From: Prorocentrum cordatum
Taxonomy: Eukaryota > Sar > Dinophyceae > Prorocentrales > Prorocentraceae
Assembly: GCA_963575745.1 (NCBI GenBank)
Contig: CAUYUJ010018620.1
Location: forward strand, 110,001-174,000
Direction: 5' to 3'
Length of the DNA: 64,000 bases
Below, in pieces: positions 10,076 to 19,510 of the stretch; position 1 is the first letter of the stretch, and every line of letters begins with the position of its first letter. The notes under the pieces are model-generated. The model was not told the DNA's origin and made no database searches. It saw only the letters and a list, made by a program, of their open reading frames with translations. Position numbers and translations under genes: made by a program.

Positions 10076-10729
10076 ACCGTGCTCTACGAGTGGTGCTGCA
10101 ACCCGGACAGCAAGCTCAGCGCGACCTGGAAGAAGAAGGGAGGAGCTGCTGTCAGGTGCGGCCTTCCAGGTCTCGACCTCTCCAAGCAGTTCGTGGTCCA
10201 GAAGCTGGAGGGCCGGATCAGGAAGAACCTTGCCTCAGGCAAGAGCGCGCGAGTTCACGCGGCATTTCCCTGCCAGCCGTGGACTTCACTACAACGACTC
10301 GTCGTCAAGATCGACCCGAGCAAGCTGCCCAAGCTCAAGAAGGACCGGGCGAAGTCGCAGCAGATGATCGGCCTGTTCCTGCAGTCGATGTCTCGGCTGC
10401 GCAAGGAGTTCGGTGCTCAGCTCGCCGTTTCATTCGAGTGGCCGAGGTACTGCGACGGATGGGGCCCCACCAAGAACGCGACCGCCAAGAAGCTGAAGGA
10501 GCAGCTTCCGCGCATCGTGGACTTCGACGGCTGCGCGTTCGACCTCAAGACGAAGGAGGGGATCCACATTAAGAAGCCGTGGCGGATCATCACCGACCAC
10601 TTCGGGTTTGACGACTCGCTCAGGCGCTTCTGCAGCGGGGGGCATCCCCGCGCGGAAGCCCGCGGCAAGGCCGCCAAGCGCAGCGAGAACTACACGGACA
10701 AGCTCGCGAAGGTGCTTGCCGAGCAGCTG
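10076..10729 (+). other. Element 1 methyltransferase-like module (PCQPW, FEWP)
   Basis: Residues about 213-430 of the frame starting at 9440. Ordered motifs are VLYEWCCNPDSKL (motif I-like, acidic then small residues), CGLPGLDLSK, AAFPCQPWTSLQ at about 10,259-10,294, VSFEWPRYCDGW, DFDGCAFDL, KKPWRIITD and CSGGHP. PCQ-x-(W/F)-(S/T) is the signature of catalytic motif IV of C5-cytosine methyltransferases; the Phe-Glu-Trp-Pro segment sits where their Glu-containing motif VI would be. The module lies between protease and integrase, where Copia polyproteins normally have no enzyme. It is in frame with integrase, with no stop inside it. Methyltransferase function is inference; a SAM-binding fold has not been shown. 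Confidence 0.6.
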
Positions 10730-10849
10730 CGACGTCCGAACCGACGACCTGTTCGAGAAGCTCGCCCTACATCGACGACAAGCAGAAGGACGGTTCCAGC
10801 CGCTGCAGCCGCGCAGGAGCCAGCGCTCACGGCCGCGGAGGAGCGGACA

Positions 10850-12106
10850 CTTCGGTCCGCAGTCATGCAGCTCCACGTCAACACTGGGCGCCCGTCCAAC
10901 GATTCGCTTGCGAGAGCTATCCGCGTGACCGGCGGATCGCAGAGGTCCATCGAGATGGCCCTCAACTTCTACTGCGAGGTATGTGCAGCACGTCAGCGAC
11001 CACTACCCCACCTGCCAGGAAGGATCAGACTGGACAGGGACTTCAACGACTCCATCGGCGTGGACCTTTTCACCCTGGCCGACTACGCGGGCAACCAGCT
11101 GATTTTTCTGAATGTGGTCGACCTGGCCTCAGGTTTTACGATGTGCGGCGCAGTCGCATCAAGGCATCCGCCAGTTGTGTTCGCTCGACTGCTGCAGATT
11201 TGGATCACGCCTTTCGGCGCTCCTCAGCGCGTCATCTTTGACGGGGGAGGTGAGTTCGAGCGCGAGTTCTCCAAGGAGCTCGAGGACATGGGCTGCCGCT
11301 TGATGACGACATCTGCGGCCACGCCGCAGCAGAATGCTACCGTGGAGCGACGCGGAGGCCTGTGGAAGGTGCACGCGAGGAAGCTGATCGACCAGTTCAG
11401 CATCAGGTTCGACCAGACCGCGGTCGCTCACAAGGTCCAGTGGCTGATCGCCTCCGTGTGCTGAGCCATGAACAGCCAGGTCAACTCCACGGGCTACTCG
11501 CCGTCGCAGTGGGTGCTCGGGCGAGGCCTTCGCCTTCCGTACTGCTTGCTGGACAACGCCGGAAGGCTGTCCCTGCACGAGCGCATCGTGTCCGATAAGC
11601 CGCTCTCGGAGAGGATCGCCATCATGAAGGCCGCGTAGACCTCCACGCAGCAGCTCAGGTTCAACCAGTCCCTCTCCAGTGCGCTGCTGGCCCGGCCCCA
11701 GGCAGATGGAGCTCAGCACGCCAGCGACGTCTACCAGACAGGCGACCAGGTGTACTACTGGAGGGGCAACGGCAAGCCCAAGCGCGAATGGGCTTTGCAG
11801 TGGCACGGGCCCGGCATCATCATCGGGTTCGAGGGCGCCTCGAACGTCTGGGTCAGCCACCGCCCCGCTACCGTGAAGGTCAACCGTGGACACCTACGCC
11901 ACGCCACGGCCGCGGAGGTCGCGCCGCGGGGCCAGGTGCTGAACGCGCTGAACAGCAACCAGCCGCCAGGCCCACCGCCAGGCGCCCCGCCAGGGACTTC
12001 AGGGCCCGCACCTCCTCCGGACTCTGGAGGAGGCGGCGGTGGTGCAGGCGGCGGCCCTCCGCCGTCCGGCCCAGGCGGAGGAGGAGGACCATGTTCCTCG
12101 ACCTGA
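10850..12106 (+). pseudogene. Element 1 integrase, interrupted by two stops
   Basis: Zinc-binding region LHVNTGRPS...YCEVC: the first His and the Cys pair are present but the second His is Arg. Core catalytic residues are Asp in IGVDLFTL (about 11,063), Asp in VIFDGGGEF (about 11,240) and Glu in QNATVERRGG (about 11,345), the last two 35 positions apart, a normal DDE arrangement. TGA at 11462-11464 and TAG at 11636-11638 interrupt the frame. In the same frame come STGYSPSQWVLGR and the C-terminal VYYWRGNGKP...WHGPGIIIGFE, typical of Copia integrase tails. A Gly/Pro-rich linker follows and the frame ends at TGA 12104-12106. Confidence 0.85.
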
Positions 12107-12581
12107 CCGGACCGGCGCCGCAGAAGCGCCCCCGCAGTGAAGGCCAGCCTCCAGCACCACCCGCGCTACCAGCACCAGCACAGCAGCCAGCCATCGCGCA
12201 GCACAACTTCGGCAACATTGAGATGTCCGCAGCAAATCAGCGCATTCATCAGTACCATGAGTGGCTGGCCCGCCGTCAGGTGACGGTGATTTCACTACCA
12301 GTGGAGGAGCTAGCGGCAGTGGAGGATCGGCCCCACCGCCCTCGGGAGGAGCCGTGTAGCAGCAGCCACCGCTGCCGCCGCCAGCGGAGCCGCAGCCGCC
12401 AGCGGAGCCGCAGCCGCCACCTGCGGCAGCCGACCCGCCGGCGCCAGACTCAGGCGGTGCTGCCGCCCCTGCGGATGCCGCTGCTCCTGCCGCCGAAGAA
12501 TTTCAACGTCCTGAACCCGCACCTCAGGGCCCAGTTGACGCCGACGAGGACGACAAGCAGTCCGACAGTTCCGGATCGGAC
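12107..12581 (+). pseudogene. Element 1 proline-rich linker, frame-shifted
   Basis: Between integrase and RT the reading shifts twice. It runs in one frame at 12,107-12,350 (QKRPRSEG onwards) and in a second frame after TAG 12357-12359 (PPLPPPAEPQPPAEP, then DADEDDKQSDSSGSD). The GGA-rich stretch near 12,080-12,095 is a likely slippage site. Such Pro/acidic linkers are common before RT in Copia polyproteins. Confidence 0.6.
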
Positions 12582-14415
12582 ATGATTCGGGAGTGGGCTC
12601 AGATTGCGGAGGAGCAGGCGCGCCAGGAGACCATGGCTCGCCGCCCACTGGACACCGAGGACAAGCGCGGTACCAAGACGCAGCGCCAAGTTCGACAAGA
12701 GAACGCACCAGTGGCACTGCAGCGTGACCGCCAGCAAGAGCTCGACCCCCGCGAGCGCGCCGCAAAGCGCAAGGAGCTACTGAACGACCTGCCTCAGTGC
12801 TTCAAGAGTCCGAGGGACACGAACAAGGTCGACCTCTACTTGGACAACTACTTCCAGAAGCACGCGGACGAGCTCTACGCTAGCACACGACTCCGTGAGG
12901 CACTGCTCACGGGGAACGCCACCGCCAAGGAGCTCAAGTACGACACGTTGAGCGCCACCGAGAAGAAGAACATGGACGCCGCCATGAAGACCGAGTGGTC
13001 CAAGTGGACGGAGTTCGGCGCCTACAAGAAGCTCCCGCCCAAGGAGCTGAAGGAGCTCCTGCGGCGCAACCCTGGCATTTGCCCTGTGGGCGCGCGCTGG
13101 GTGCTGACCAGCAAGGGCCAGAACGTCATGAAGGCTCGCCTGGTCGTGCAGGGCTGCCAGGAGGACAAGTCGCAGATCAGGACGGACGCACCTACGGGAT
13201 CCAGGGACGCGCTGTACCTGACCCTCGCTGCCGCAGCCCAGAAGGGCTGGGATCTCTCGTCCTACGACGCGATGACGGCCTACCTGCAGTCGGGTAACAT
13301 CGAGAGGCTGCTGCTCCTGCGCGTGCCGGCCAAGAACCCGCCGCCGGGGATTCAGCCCGGCGAGATCGTCATGGCCACAGGCGCGATATACGGGTCGCGC
13401 GACGCCGGGAGGCAGTGGTACCTCTACGCGCAGAAGGTCTTCGCCGAGCACGGCCTTGTGGAGAGCAAGCTCGAGAAGGGCCTCTACTACTTCTACGACG
13501 AAGGTGGGCTCGCCGCTGTGGTCCACTCTCATGTGGACGATTTCCTGATCGCCCAGCGCAGCAACTCCACGAAGTGGAAGGCTACCATCGCCTCGCTGGG
13601 GAAGAAGTTGCACCTCAAGCCGGTCGAAGGGGTCATCAAGTACTGCGGACGTACCATCACCAAGCTCGACGACGAGTTCCGCGTGACTCAGGCCACCGCT
13701 GCAGCGCAGGTGGACTTTGTCGACCTGAAGGCCACCAAGGGCCGAGGTGCCGAGGACCGGCTCACCGCCACCGAGGTGACGAGCTACCGCCACACGCTCG
13801 GGCAGCTGTTGTGGCTGGCGGTGCAGACCCGGGTAGACATGGCCTGCCCGGTGAGCTTCGCAGCTCGCCGCACCAACGTCGCCACCGTGGCCGACGCGAA
13901 GACGCTCAACAAGATTGTTGCCTACGTGCACTCCACCGCGAACTTCGCGATCGTGCTCAAGCGCAAGCTCGTCGACCTGGAGACGGCCATCACCGCGTGC
14001 TTCAGCGACGCCGCGTTCGCCAACGTGGACGGCGTCAAGAGCCAGTGGGGCATGGTGATGGGGCTCGCCCGCCGCCCGCGCGACGTCGTCGGTGGTCGCT
14101 GCGACCTGTGTCTGCCAGTTGCCTGGCACTCCGGCACGGTCAAAAGGTCGGTGAAGTCGACCCTCGCCGCCGAGGGCTACGCCACCCTCGAAGGATCGGA
14201 GACCAACATTTGGTTCCGACAGCTGCTCACCGAGGCCTACAACCCCGAGACGGCGCTCAAGCAGATTGGCGTGCTCGCCGACAAGCGCCCGGGGGAGATC
14301 TACAGCGACAGCAAGGGCCTCGTGTCGCACATCCAGTCCGATGTGGGCCAGTCTACGGACAAGCGGTTCCGCATCGTCGCCTCCATGATCAAGGAGGCCG
14401 TGCATCCCAACAGTG
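12582..14415 (+). pseudogene. Element 1 reverse transcriptase and RNase H
   Basis: Copia RT (RVT_2 type), counted from the Met at 12582. It shows VGARWVLTSKGQ (about 169-180), RLVVQGCQED, the motif A equivalent SSYDAMTAYLQSG (Asp229), IYGSRDAGRQWYLY, and motif C as HVDD (317-320) rather than YVDD. RNase H follows with FSDAAFANVDG, STLAAEGYATLEGSE and IYSDSKGLVSHI. Upstream coding is open in the same frame, so 12582 is a convenience start, not a proven one. The domain is intact to about 14,415, where a 58-bp tandem duplication shifts the frame. Confidence 0.9.
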
Positions 14416-14473
14416 GACAAGCGGTTCCGCATCGTCGCCTCCATGATCAAGGAGGCCGTGCATCCCAACAGTG
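14358..14473 (+). repeat. 58-bp tandem duplication within RNase H
   Basis: The segment beginning GGACAAGCGGTTCCGCATCG occurs at 14358-14415 and again at 14416-14473. Because 58 is not a multiple of 3, it repeats the peptide KRFRIVASMIKEAVHPNS and shifts the frame, so the RNase H tail is read only from the second copy. Confidence 0.95.
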
Positions 14474-14895
14474 CGCTCAAGCTCAGTTGGATCCCGACCT
14501 GGGCCATGGTCGCGGACGCCCTGACGAAGGCCATGGAGGCCGGCGTCCTGATGTCGTTCTTCGGGGCCCGCAAGCACACCTACGGGACCCGACAGCCGCG
14601 CGCCGCCATGCTCGCCTCGGTGCTGTTCACTTGCCTCGGCAAGGTCAAAGGACAGCCAACGCCTACACCGACGACGCCGGACTTCAGCTACTACCTGTGC
14701 CTGCTGACGTTCGCGCTGTTCTACGGCATGGCCATCGGGTTCGGCATCTTCATGATGCTGTGGACGATCATGAGGCAGAACCACGCGATTGCCACCGAGC
14801 AGAGCGTCGCCGAGGCCAAGGCCACGGGCGAGCACCCTGGCTGGGACGGCCGCCTACTGGGCCGGCGCCGCAGCATGCCGACGACCCCTGAGGAC
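14413..14895 (+). pseudogene. Element 1 RNase H tail and hydrophobic C-terminal segment
   Basis: After the duplication the frame gives WIPTWAMVADALTKAME, the conserved end of Copia RNase H. About 40 residues on is a strongly hydrophobic stretch (about 14,683-14,772, containing YYLCLLTFALFYGMAIGFG) long enough for a membrane helix, followed by a basic/polar tail. Copia Pol normally ends soon after RNase H, so this is an added feature. Its role is unknown. Confidence 0.65.
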
Positions 14896-15080
14896 CGTGA
14901 CTATGACGGCGATGTTATCATGCAGCCCCTTGGAGGCGCAAGCAGTGTGAGTTCAGCAACATCGGCGTCTGGCGTGTCTTTCAGACACCATCCATCGCAG
15001 CCGCCAATTCCAGCATTTCCAGCACTGCAGCAGCCGCCGATGCCGCCAACACCGCCACCTTCCAGTGCATCGCCATCACC

Positions 15081-15515
15081 GTGCACGGCAACATCGACCC
15101 CGGGATTGGGACGATCGAGGTCAGCAAGGGCCTCAAGCAGCTCACGCAGCTCGGCACCTACATCGCCAAGCATCGTTTCCGTGACGAGCTCATCGAGTGC
15201 GATCAGCGCCAGTGGAGTCCAGTGGCACGGGTCGTCGCCTACGGTAGAGCCCAGCGACCTGCTTGATTGCATCAGCACTTGCACGACTTTGTGGTTTGCC
15301 ACAACTCGCACAGCGTATACATCACCTGCAAGAGCTGCAAGAAGCACGCGTCTTGGCTGCCCCGTTGCTATCGCAACAGCAACCCGGATTTCACGATCTT
15401 CCCGCCGGGCGTGATGCGCGACCTCATGGGTCGATGGCGCAAGATCACAGGCCGAGAGTGCGGGCGAGGATCAGATCTGACGGACAGGCCGATGAAGCCC
15501 AAGAAGGGCGACTGA
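15081..15515 (+). pseudogene. Element 1 small unidentified 3' ORF
   Basis: One frame, broken by TGA at 15264-15266, gives GLKQLTQLGTYIAKHRF, then FVVCHNSHSVYITC and CKSCKKHASWLPRC, then RDLMGRWRKITGREC. The Cys/His spacing could bind zinc. The frame ends at TGA 15513-15515. No family is recognised. It lies after RNase H, in the position of an extra gene. Confidence 0.35.
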
Positions 15516-15971
15516 TCCATGGTGCTGCCCAGACTGTCGCGTTTTTTCATCGCGACCTTGCTTACGTAAGTCCGCATTGCTGTTCCAGATTTCACACCTG
15601 GTGAAAAGATTTACACGTAACTCCGCATTTCAGAAGCTTCAGTTCAGTGTGCACAGTTTTTGATGTGATGACGATCGCACCCATTCAGATGGCTCTTTTG
15701 AGTTCTGTCGCCTCGCGATCGGACTCTAGCCATGCCTTGTCTTTGATTATAGCGCCGGCGGCGCTGAGAGCTGTGAATACCCTGCAGGTCGCGTGTAGCG
15801 CATCCGCTTAAGTGCCCCGTGGGCTGCCTGCGATTGCAAGCCGTGTCGAGCCGTTTGCTCGCCTTCTGCCAGCGCGCCTGGCCTCCGCCAAATGAAGTTA
15901 GCGCCAGGCTTATATGCCCGGCTGCTCATGGCGCATCGTGTGCGCCCGCCCGCTGCTGCTGAGCACCGTGC
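15516..15971. other. Element 1 3' untranslated region
   Basis: No ORF with recognisable content. Mixed-composition DNA between the last ORF and the polypurine tract. Confidence 0.6.
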
Positions 15972-15979
15972 AGGAGGAG
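15972..15979 (+). other. Element 1 polypurine tract
   Basis: AGGAGGAG lies directly before the 3' LTR, the expected primer for plus-strand DNA synthesis. Confidence 0.75.
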
Positions 15980-16161
15980 TGTGATTCCAGAAGACTCGCT
16001 GCTCTTCTCACTCGCTCTCTGCTGTTGCTGCTCAGCTGTCCAGGGTCTCTCTGCCGCCGCCCGTTTTGGCTCTAATAATTTTAGGGCCCTTGGCCGATTG
16101 AGCTACGATCCGCTCTGCGAGCGTTTCCAAAACGATAAATCCGCGATCTTTCCATATCACA
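15980..16161 (+). repeat. Element 1 3' LTR (182 bp)
   Basis: Matches the 5' LTR at 181 of 182 positions, with the same TGTGAT...ATCACA ends. Confidence 0.95.
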
Positions 16162-16166
16162 CCGAC
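16162..16166. repeat. Target-site duplication CCGAC, right copy
   Basis: CCGAC directly after the 3' LTR, identical to 8358-8362. Confidence 0.9.
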
Positions 16167-17560
16167 GAGCCCCCTGCCCAGACGCCCTGAGGCACTCATG
16201 GCGATCCCGACGCTTCCAGAGAGGAGAGGCGATGAACGGCCGTCCTGACGCGATCTTGGACCGTCTTCGAGCTCAAGGTACCCCCATCATGGCCCAACAG
16301 GTCCCAGAAACGCCCGAAGAGAGCCTCCCTGGGGTTCCCAAGAGACCTCCAGAAGCAACTGCACGCGTATATTTTCAAGGGAACTCCAGGCCCCTGGGCG
16401 CCGGAGGGTATTGACCCGCTTGTGCAGAGCTGCCTCCGCCCTCCCTGTGGGCCCCCCGGGCGGTCTTCGGAGCTCCGACACGGCCCCAGGGCGTCCAGCG
16501 ACTGGACATGACAGCCTCCAGACTCCAGACCGCCCAGGACGCCTCCAGGACGCGCTTCGAGGCCCCCTTATGAGCGTTCCCAGACAGCCTAGGACGCCCC
16601 AAGAGGCCCCCTGAGACCCCAGACCCCAGGCCGGCACACTTTTCAAAACTTCCCCCCTCCCCCGTATCATGTTTTTGCCCAGGTGGGGTCCCAAGTCTTT
16701 TCGGGGCGCTTCGGGGCTGGGGCCCGCTGTTGGGGGGCCGCAAAACAGGTCCCAGACCGATCAGACAGCTGTCCCGACGGACCAAGATTGCCCCGAGCTG
16801 CCCTGAAGACGGCTTCCAGAGGTTCCAGACGGCCCAAGAAGGTTCAAACAGCACCCCGACGAATGCCCCGAGAAACCAATTTAGATATTTTCCCCGAGTT
16901 TTTTGATGGATTTCGGGTTTCCAACGCTCCCAGACGGGTCAAGAGGCTCCCCAAACCGCCGTCAAGGCGGTTCTAGAGGGGAGGCGTCCACGACGATCCA
17001 AGACCAATCCAAGAGGACCCCCAAGAGGGCTCCGTCCCCTCAGGAAAACTCGCATTATAAAGTATATTCGCTTTTTTGGTTTTAACACAGTCAAAGACAA
17101 CCCCAGAGGTCTCCAAAAACGCCCACAGACCGCCCAAGAGGCTCTCAAGAGTGCCCCTAGACGGCTCAAGAGGGCCCCAAGATGGACCAAGAAGCTTCGA
17201 AGACGGCCCACGAGGGCCCCAGGATGGGTAGTACGAGCTGCTATTTGGAGCCCTCTGCCCAGAAACGACCCCCGAGGCCGCCTATAGTTGCCCAGCAGGG
17301 CAGGCCTAGGGAGGCCCATGGGAGGCCCAAAAGAAAGCACAAAGAAGCCCCCCAAGAGACCCCAGGAGGATGCCGGGAAGCTTCCGGGAGACCCCAAAGA
17401 GGCCCCCAACCGAGCTCCGAGAGACCTCGAAAGAGACCCAGGCCCCAAGATGCCCCAACACGCTTGGTATGCTATCACAGCGTGAGGAGACAACACGAAA
17501 ACGGATCGGGCACGTCCCAGGACCCCGAGACGGCTCAAGAGAGTTTCTCTTTCTTCCATA
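16167..17560 (+). repeat. D array, fourth block
   Basis: Resumes the GGCCCCAAGAGG family after element 1, in the same orientation. AT-rich cores lie near 16,360, 16,880-16,920 (TTTTTTGATGGATTTCGGG) and 17,045-17,095. No gene is seen. Confidence 0.8.
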
Positions 17561-17582
17561 TATTTGTCTGCCTCCTGTCTCT

Positions 17583-17800
17583 GTCCTTCCTCGTTCCTCC
17601 TGCACGTGCTCCGCCAGCTGGCGTGTCAGCGCGTGCATTTAATATCACGGCTGCGTTCCCTTCTTCGTCCGTCTTTCTTCGATCTTCCTGCAAGTCAGCG
17701 CGTGCATCATTTTTAAATGCAGTTTGCTCTACGTCCTCTGGCATTCCTCGTTTCTTCTGCGCATGCTCCGCCAGCTGGCGTGGCAGCGCGTGCGTTCTAC
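17583..17800. repeat. Direct repeat with CTCCGCCAGCTGGCGTG core
   Basis: TCCTCGTT-CTGC-TGCTCCGCCAGCTGGCGTG followed by CAGCGCGTGC occurs at about 17,583-17,636 and again at about 17,743-17,796, roughly 157-160 bp apart. CGCCAGCTGGCG is itself a palindrome. A partial third copy of CAGCGCGTGCATC sits between them. Confidence 0.7.
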
Positions 17801-17930
17801 TTCAGGGTAGTTGTCGTCCCGTCCTCCGTCATGCCTCGTCCCTCCCGCACATGTTCGGCAAGACAAGCCAAGAACATGTGACGACATCCATCATCCAAAG
17901 AACATGTGACTACGGCCTCGACATTTCATT

Positions 17931-18127
17931 CGGCGGCAAGCGAGGGGGGGAAGTGAGAAGGAGAAGGGCTTCTCAGAAGGCGGTGGGACTTCTCAGAAGT
18001 CCTTGCGGCTTCTGAGAAGTTGTTTGTGTCTTCGGGGAAGGCTTAGAGAACTTCTCAGAAGTCTGGGGGACATCCGAGCCTTCTGAGAAGGCCCGCCCCT
18101 TCTCACTTCCCCCCCTGGCTCGCCGCC
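17931..18127. mobile_element. Foldback / MITE-like inverted-repeat element
   Basis: About 50-bp terminal inverted repeats, imperfect: GGCGGCAAGCGAGGGGGGGA at the left and its near-complement ending CTCGCCGCC at the right. The ~95-bp centre contains several CTTCTCAGAAG/CTTCTGAGAAG palindromes. Flanks are CATTC on the left and TATTC on the right, a possible 4-bp duplication. It has no coding capacity. Confidence 0.6.
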
Positions 18128-18414
18128 TATTCATAAGAAAGCCAGTCAATGCCCCACGCCTGTTCAGCGATCTCCCCGACGAACCCACAAGCCAAGACCT
18201 GCGCGTCGTGACAACGAAGAGGCAACCCTGGACGGCGCCATCGGGGCCACAGACACCTGCCCCCCCCCACAAGACCGCGCCTGAACAGCCCAAAAGCCAG
18301 TCCAAGGAAGCCCTGCAACATCCCATAACCGGCCCAAGACGGACTCAACCCTTCTCCGACTGCGAGTCGCCCAGGAACCCCGACCTCCGTTTCATCACAA
18401 CGCCATGGGCTGGA

Positions 18415-18452
18415 CTAGAATCTAAGCGCGCGCGAAGCGCGCGTGGTTCTCG
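18415..18452. repeat. GCGCGCGC hairpin element, copy 2
   Basis: CTAGAATC, TAA, GCGCGCGC, GAA, GCGCGCG, T, GGTTCTCG: a diverged copy of 3552-3592 with the inner stem kept and the outer stem partly lost. A GGGCT(A/G)GA string precedes both copies and TATA-rich DNA follows both. Confidence 0.75.
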
Positions 18453-18516
18453 TATAATGTGTATATACATAGAAACATACACTCATCGGTCAGCAAGCAG
18501 TTTTGTGGGAACCATA

Positions 18517-19160
18517 CTTAGTCCGAGCGTGGCCCGAGCGTACGCATTGGTCAAGGCCACACAGAAGAAGTGGTGCTGCCATTCTGGCTGACCAGCTGCG
18601 CCCGCCGCCTTCCATCTTCCCCCGCTGCTGCCATCGCGGATGCCATGGGCAATCCTGACACCTATGCCCCACAATCGCAGTGGATTTGTAGTGGGGATCG
18701 GGTTTAGTCCGAGCGTGGCCCGGGCGTGTGCACTAGTCAAAGCACCACAGAAGAGGTGGCGCTGCCACTCCGGCTGACCAGCCTCGCCCACCGCCTCGCA
18801 TCTCCCACTCTCTTTGTGCTGATGCCATGAGACCGTTTTTCATTGTCCTGTGGCGAGAACGGGCGTGATCGATGGGGAGGAGGGGGGGGGGGCGGTCACG
18901 TCACGATTCGCGCTGGCGCCGTCTGGAAATGTGCTGCGATGGCTAATTCGAACACGGCGCCGACGCGCATCGTGACGCGACCACGGGGGGAGGAGGGATG
19001 GCGGGGGCGGGGCCGGTCACGGGCGTTATCGCGAACAACAAAAAACGGGCTCCATCAAAACGACCATGGCCAGTCCATCGAAACCCAACACCTACATGCA
19101 AGGATGATCTATAGTGGGCATCGTGCTTATTCCCAGCGTGGCCGGGGCGTCTGCACAGGC
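18517..19160 (+). repeat. ~186-bp repeat unit, two copies and a partial third
   Basis: A unit starting TTAGTCCGAGCGTGGCCCG and containing CACAGAAGA-GTGG-GCTGCCA and GGCTGACCAGC begins at 18,517 and 18,703. A diverged partial copy (AGTGGGCATCGTGCTTATTC, then CAGCGTGGCCGGGGC) lies near 19,112-19,150. Between copies 2 and 3 is a G-rich stretch (18,870-19,020) with no gene. Confidence 0.7.
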
Positions 19161-19410
19161 ATATGTGTATGTACATGTATGTGTATATTTGTGTGTAGCT
19201 GTCTGTGTGTGTATATGTATAGTGCATAATGTAAAACTGCTATATATTATATAAGCTGGATTTGTAAACGTGTTCGTAAATATTACGGTACAGGTAACTG
19301 TAAATGCATATGCATATGTATATGCATGTATATGTATGTGTGTATGTATATTAATGTGTACATGTTTGTGTAGGTTACATCCATACTACTTTATGTGGTG
19401 GTGTATGTAT
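19161..19410. repeat. AT-rich TGTATG/TGCATA repeat tract
   Basis: Imperfect TGTATATG and TGCATATG repeats. It is the left part of the target into which element 2 inserted; similar sequence resumes at 25,853. Confidence 0.8.
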
Positions 19411-19415
19411 GTATA
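19411..19415. repeat. Target-site duplication GTATA, left copy
   Basis: GTATA directly before the element 2 5' LTR; identical to 25848-25852. Confidence 0.85.
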
Positions 19416-19510
19416 TGCAGGAATCCAGAGACCCCCAGGAGATTTACTGTGAGAGATCATGCCATTGCTGGTATGGCTCAAGGCAAGCATCCGAAGAAAT
19501 GATCTCGCCA
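19416..19510 (+). repeat. Element 2 5' LTR (95 bp)
   Basis: Very short LTR, TGCAGGAATCC to ATCTCGCCA. It matches the 3' LTR at 94 of 95 positions (GAAGAAAT versus GAAGAAAA). Confidence 0.95.

Larger units (their letters stand above)
8363..16161 (+). mobile_element. Element 1: full-length Copia-like LTR retrotransposon
   Basis: A 7,799-bp element bounded by 182-bp direct LTRs (8363-8544 and 15980-16161) that differ at one base. It is flanked by a perfect CCGAC duplication. LTR ends are inverted: TGTGAT at the start and ATCACA at the end. Internal order is primer-binding site, short gag remnant with zinc knuckle, protease, methyltransferase-like module, integrase, proline-rich linker, RT, RNase H, hydrophobic tail. 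Protease-integrase-RT order is Copia (Pseudoviridae) order. Most of gag is missing. The reading frame is broken at 9284 (TGA), 11462 (TGA), 11636 (TAG), about 12,095 (frameshift), 12357 (TAG) and 14416 (duplication frameshift), so the copy is not autonomous although its LTRs look young. Confidence 0.95.

Noticed and set aside
12777-14579. 600-codon minus-strand ORF antisense to the RT of element 1
   Set aside because: Shadow of the GC-rich sense frame; no recognisable domain.
15560-15590. Possible splice sites ACGTAAGT...TTCCAG near the element 1 3' end
   Set aside because: The interval is under 30 bp, too short for an intron.
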